DNA of 64,000 bases from Streptomyces sp. WM4235 (GTDB lineage Bacteria; Actinomycetota; Actinomycetes; Streptomycetales; Streptomycetaceae). The stretch covers positions 1 to 64,000 of the forward strand of contig NZ_LGDE01000136.1 in the NCBI RefSeq assembly GCF_001279725.1, in the 5' to 3' direction. The notes beneath the pieces were generated by a model. The model made no database searches. It had not been told where the DNA came from and was given only the letters and a program-made list of their open reading frames with translations. The position numbers and the translations under genes are program-made. This document shows, piece after piece, positions 62,407 to 64,000 of this stretch (position 1 is its first letter; every line of letters starts with the position of its first letter).

Positions 62407-63099
62407 TCAGGCGGTGAAGCGGCCCGTGCTGCGGATCTCCGGGAAGTCCGTGATCACGCCGTCCAGTTGGAGGGCGCGCGCCAGCCGCAGGTGCTCCAGG
62501 GTGTTGACGGTCCGCCCGGTCACCCGCAGCCCCTCCGCGTGGAGCGACTCCACAAGCGCCAGGTTGAGTCGGTGGATCTCCAGGGCGACGGTCTCGGCGC
62601 CCGCTGCCGGCGCCCGGTCCTCGATGACCCTGCGCTGCGCCTCGTGCCGGTCGGCGTAGAGGCAGCCGCGCACGCCCGGCACCAGCCGGGTGACCTCCGC
62701 GAGCACCGCGTCGTCGTACGAGGCGACCTCGACCCGCGAGGTCAGGTCGCGGCGCAGGATCCACCGGGCGAGCGCCTCGGCGGTGGCCGGGTCCTGGACG
62801 CAGGCCTGGAGCGGTACCTCCACCGCGTCCGCCACCTCGTCCAGGACCGGCACCCGTTCGCCCTGCCCGGCGTCCAGCGTGCGCAGTTCGGCCAGGGTGA
62901 GTTCGGCGACGGGGCCGGCTCCGTCGGTGGTGCGGTCCACCTCCTCGTCGTGCAGTACGACGAGGGCGCCGTCCTTGCTCAGGCGTACATCCAGGGCGAT
63001 GACGTCCATGCCGGATCGCTGCGCGCGGGCGAACGACCGCAGCGTGTTCTCCGGTTCGACGCCCATGACCCCGCGATGACCGATGGTGAGGAAAGTCAA
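62407..63099 (-). CDS. Glycerophosphodiester phosphodiesterase-like protein, active site degraded
   Basis: A 230-residue GDPD-fold TIM barrel. IGHRGVMGVEPENT has the first catalytic His and Glu, and LVVLHDEEVDRTTDG the second His. But the metal-ligand Glu expected in the ELDV motif is Ala (VIALDVRLSKDG), the usual EIK strand reads QACVQD, and the WTVN near the end reads GRTVN. Phosphodiesterase activity is therefore doubtful. The start is a TTG with GAGAG upstream that exactly precedes the conserved N-terminus. A TAGCAT -10-like box lies near 63175 on the - strand. Confidence 0.82.
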   Translation of the reverse strand: MTFLTIGHRGVMGVEPENTLRSFARAQRSGMDVIALDVRLSKDGALVVLHDEEVDRTTDGAGPVAELTLAELRTLDAGQGERVPVLDEVADAVEVPLQACVQDPATAEALARWILRRDLTSRVEVASYDDAVLAEVTRLVPGVRGCLYADRHEAQRRVIEDRAPAAGAETVALEIHRLNLALVESLHAEGLRVTGRTVNTLEHLRLARALQLDGVITDFPEIRSTGRFTA

Positions 63100-63335
63100 G
63101 GTTCTCTCGCTTCCGTCGACGGCGGCTCCCCGCACGGTCGCGGTGTCCCGACCGGCCGCGCGCGGTGAGGCGCATGCTAGTGCGCCGACCGTGCGATGGG
63201 ACCGCCCGTGCGGGGCGCGCGGGAGCGTGCCGGCCTTTTCCCGTCGGGCTCGTACGGCCCGCCGGGCCGTCCCCGTGTCACCCGGGCGTGGGCGCGTCCC
63301 CATCGGCTTGACGGACGTACGCCGGCGTCCGTGAC

Positions 63336-64000
63336 TCAGGCCCCGGCGCCGGGTCCGCCCTCGGTTCCGGCGGTGCTCGCTCCGGCGCCGGGAGCGGTCT
63401 CGGCCCGCGGGGCGGCGACCGCCTCGACCTCGGCCAGGTCGGCCAGCAGGGCCTCGGCCAGCTCCAGCTCGGCCAGGTGCTGCCGCTCGCTCCAACGCAG
63501 CGCGAGGGTGGGGAAGGCCCACTCGCTCACCCCGCCCGCGTGTTCCACGGCCTCCCGAACGGCGGCCAGTTCGCCCCGGGTCCGTTCCAGATGGTCCTCC
63601 ACCATCGCGCGCAGCAGCGCCGGTTCGGCCAGGTGTCCGAGCCAGATCCGCAGCAGCAGCCCGTGCTTGAGGACCGGGGGCCCGGCCTCGGCGGTGTCCG
63701 AGGCCCAGCCGGCCAGGGCAGTGCGGCCCGCGTCGGTGATGGCGTAGCGCCGCTTGGTCCGCACTTCCTCGGGGCCCGAGCGGACGGATGCCGCGTACCC
63801 CAGTTCCTCCAGGCGGCGCAGTTCGGCGTAGATCTGGCTGATCGCCGGCGACCAGTAGAAGAACCGCAGTGAGGAGTCCGCCCACTTCTTCAGCTCGTAG
63901 CCCGTGCGTTCCCCGGGGAAGGACAGCAGGCCGAGAACCGCCCACGCGGTCGGCGGAAGGACCTGCGGGAGGTCTTGCTTCCTCGACTTATTACTACTAG
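63336..64000 (-). CDS. PadR-family regulator, 5' end cut by the window edge
   Basis: At least 221 codons. The N-terminal PadR winged helix (TAWAVLGLLSFPGERTGYEL, SPAISQIYAELRRLEELGY, KRRYAITDAGRTAL) is followed by a helical C-terminal (Vir_C-like) domain ending in a Gly/Ala-rich tail. The frame stays open to base 64000, where the readable codons encode a SSNKSRKQ stretch typical of the first residues, so the start probably lies a few bases beyond the window. The frame continues past the internal GTG at 63764, which is not the start. Confidence 0.85.
   Translation of the reverse strand, partial: SSNKSRKQDLPQVLPPTAWAVLGLLSFPGERTGYELKKWADSSLRFFYWSPAISQIYAELRRLEELGYAASVRSGPEEVRTKRRYAITDAGRTALAGWASDTAEAGPPVLKHGLLLRIWLGHLAEPALLRAMVEDHLERTRGELAAVREAVEHAGGVSEWAFPTLALRWSERQHLAELELAEALLADLAEVEAVAAPRAETAPGAGASTAGTEGGPGAGA

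Overview
The window is high-GC DNA with Streptomyces-type gene organisation: GTG/TTG starts, TGATG and GTGA translational overlaps, leaderless promoters, very rare TTA codons, and a typical actinomycete gene stock (MocR, FUSC, DUF5134, LVIVD, bacterial NOS). No rRNA, tRNA, IS element, phage gene or CRISPR array was seen. Names come from reading translated sequence and motifs; no database search was run.

Region 1 (about 1-24.8 kb) looks like a small-molecule biosynthetic locus. On the + strand, 100-7856 carries a PhzC-type DAHP synthase, an EntA-like dehydrogenase, a PhzD-type isochorismatase, a PhzE-type ADIC synthase, an AMP-forming ligase and a flavin monooxygenase. This set is expected to make 3-hydroxyanthranilate (3-HAA) and modify it. 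A MocR regulator, an AhpD-like protein and an MFS exporter lie in the middle (7969-11366). The - strand from 24772 down to 11912 reads: quinone oxidoreductase, SRPBCC protein, a second and paralogous AMP ligase, a CreE-like nitrosuccinate synthase, a CreD-like nitrosuccinate lyase, a NarK nitrate/nitrite transporter, a molybdopterin nitrate reductase, and two electron-transfer flavoproteins. CreE plus CreD would release nitrous acid from aspartate. NarK plus the reductase would make nitrite from nitrate. No siroheme nitrite reductase domain is encoded here. The working model is a locus that makes an aromatic ortho-aminophenol acid (3-HAA) and nitrous acid side by side and joins them with an AMP-forming diazotase, giving a cremeomycin-like ortho-diazoquinone or other N-N product. 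This is inference from gene content.

Region 2 (24.8-34.1 kb) is general metabolism and transport: a GNAT protein, an NDH-2-like oxidoreductase with a small repeat-containing partner, a Tat-exported BBE-type oxidase, an APC permease, a Usp protein, a FUSC protein and a LysR regulator. Region 3 (34.2-45 kb) has a large secreted protease that joins an M4 endopeptidase to an M28 aminopeptidase. It is followed by an aminotransferase/EamA exporter pair under a divergent Lrp regulator, a second FUSC protein and a two-gene cation/proton antiporter.

Region 4 (44.5-64 kb) holds a two-component system, a nitric oxide synthase, a lactonase, a CbiX-type chelatase, uracil-DNA glycosylase, an old yellow enzyme with a linked ArsR regulator and shared operator-like sites, and an FprA-type ferredoxin reductase. 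Then come a divergent DUF305/LVIVD pair in which both genes contain a TTA codon, a TetR regulator, membrane proteins, a PAP2 phosphatase, an M56 peptidase, a GNAT protein, a GDPD-like protein with an eroded active site, and a PadR regulator cut by the window edge.
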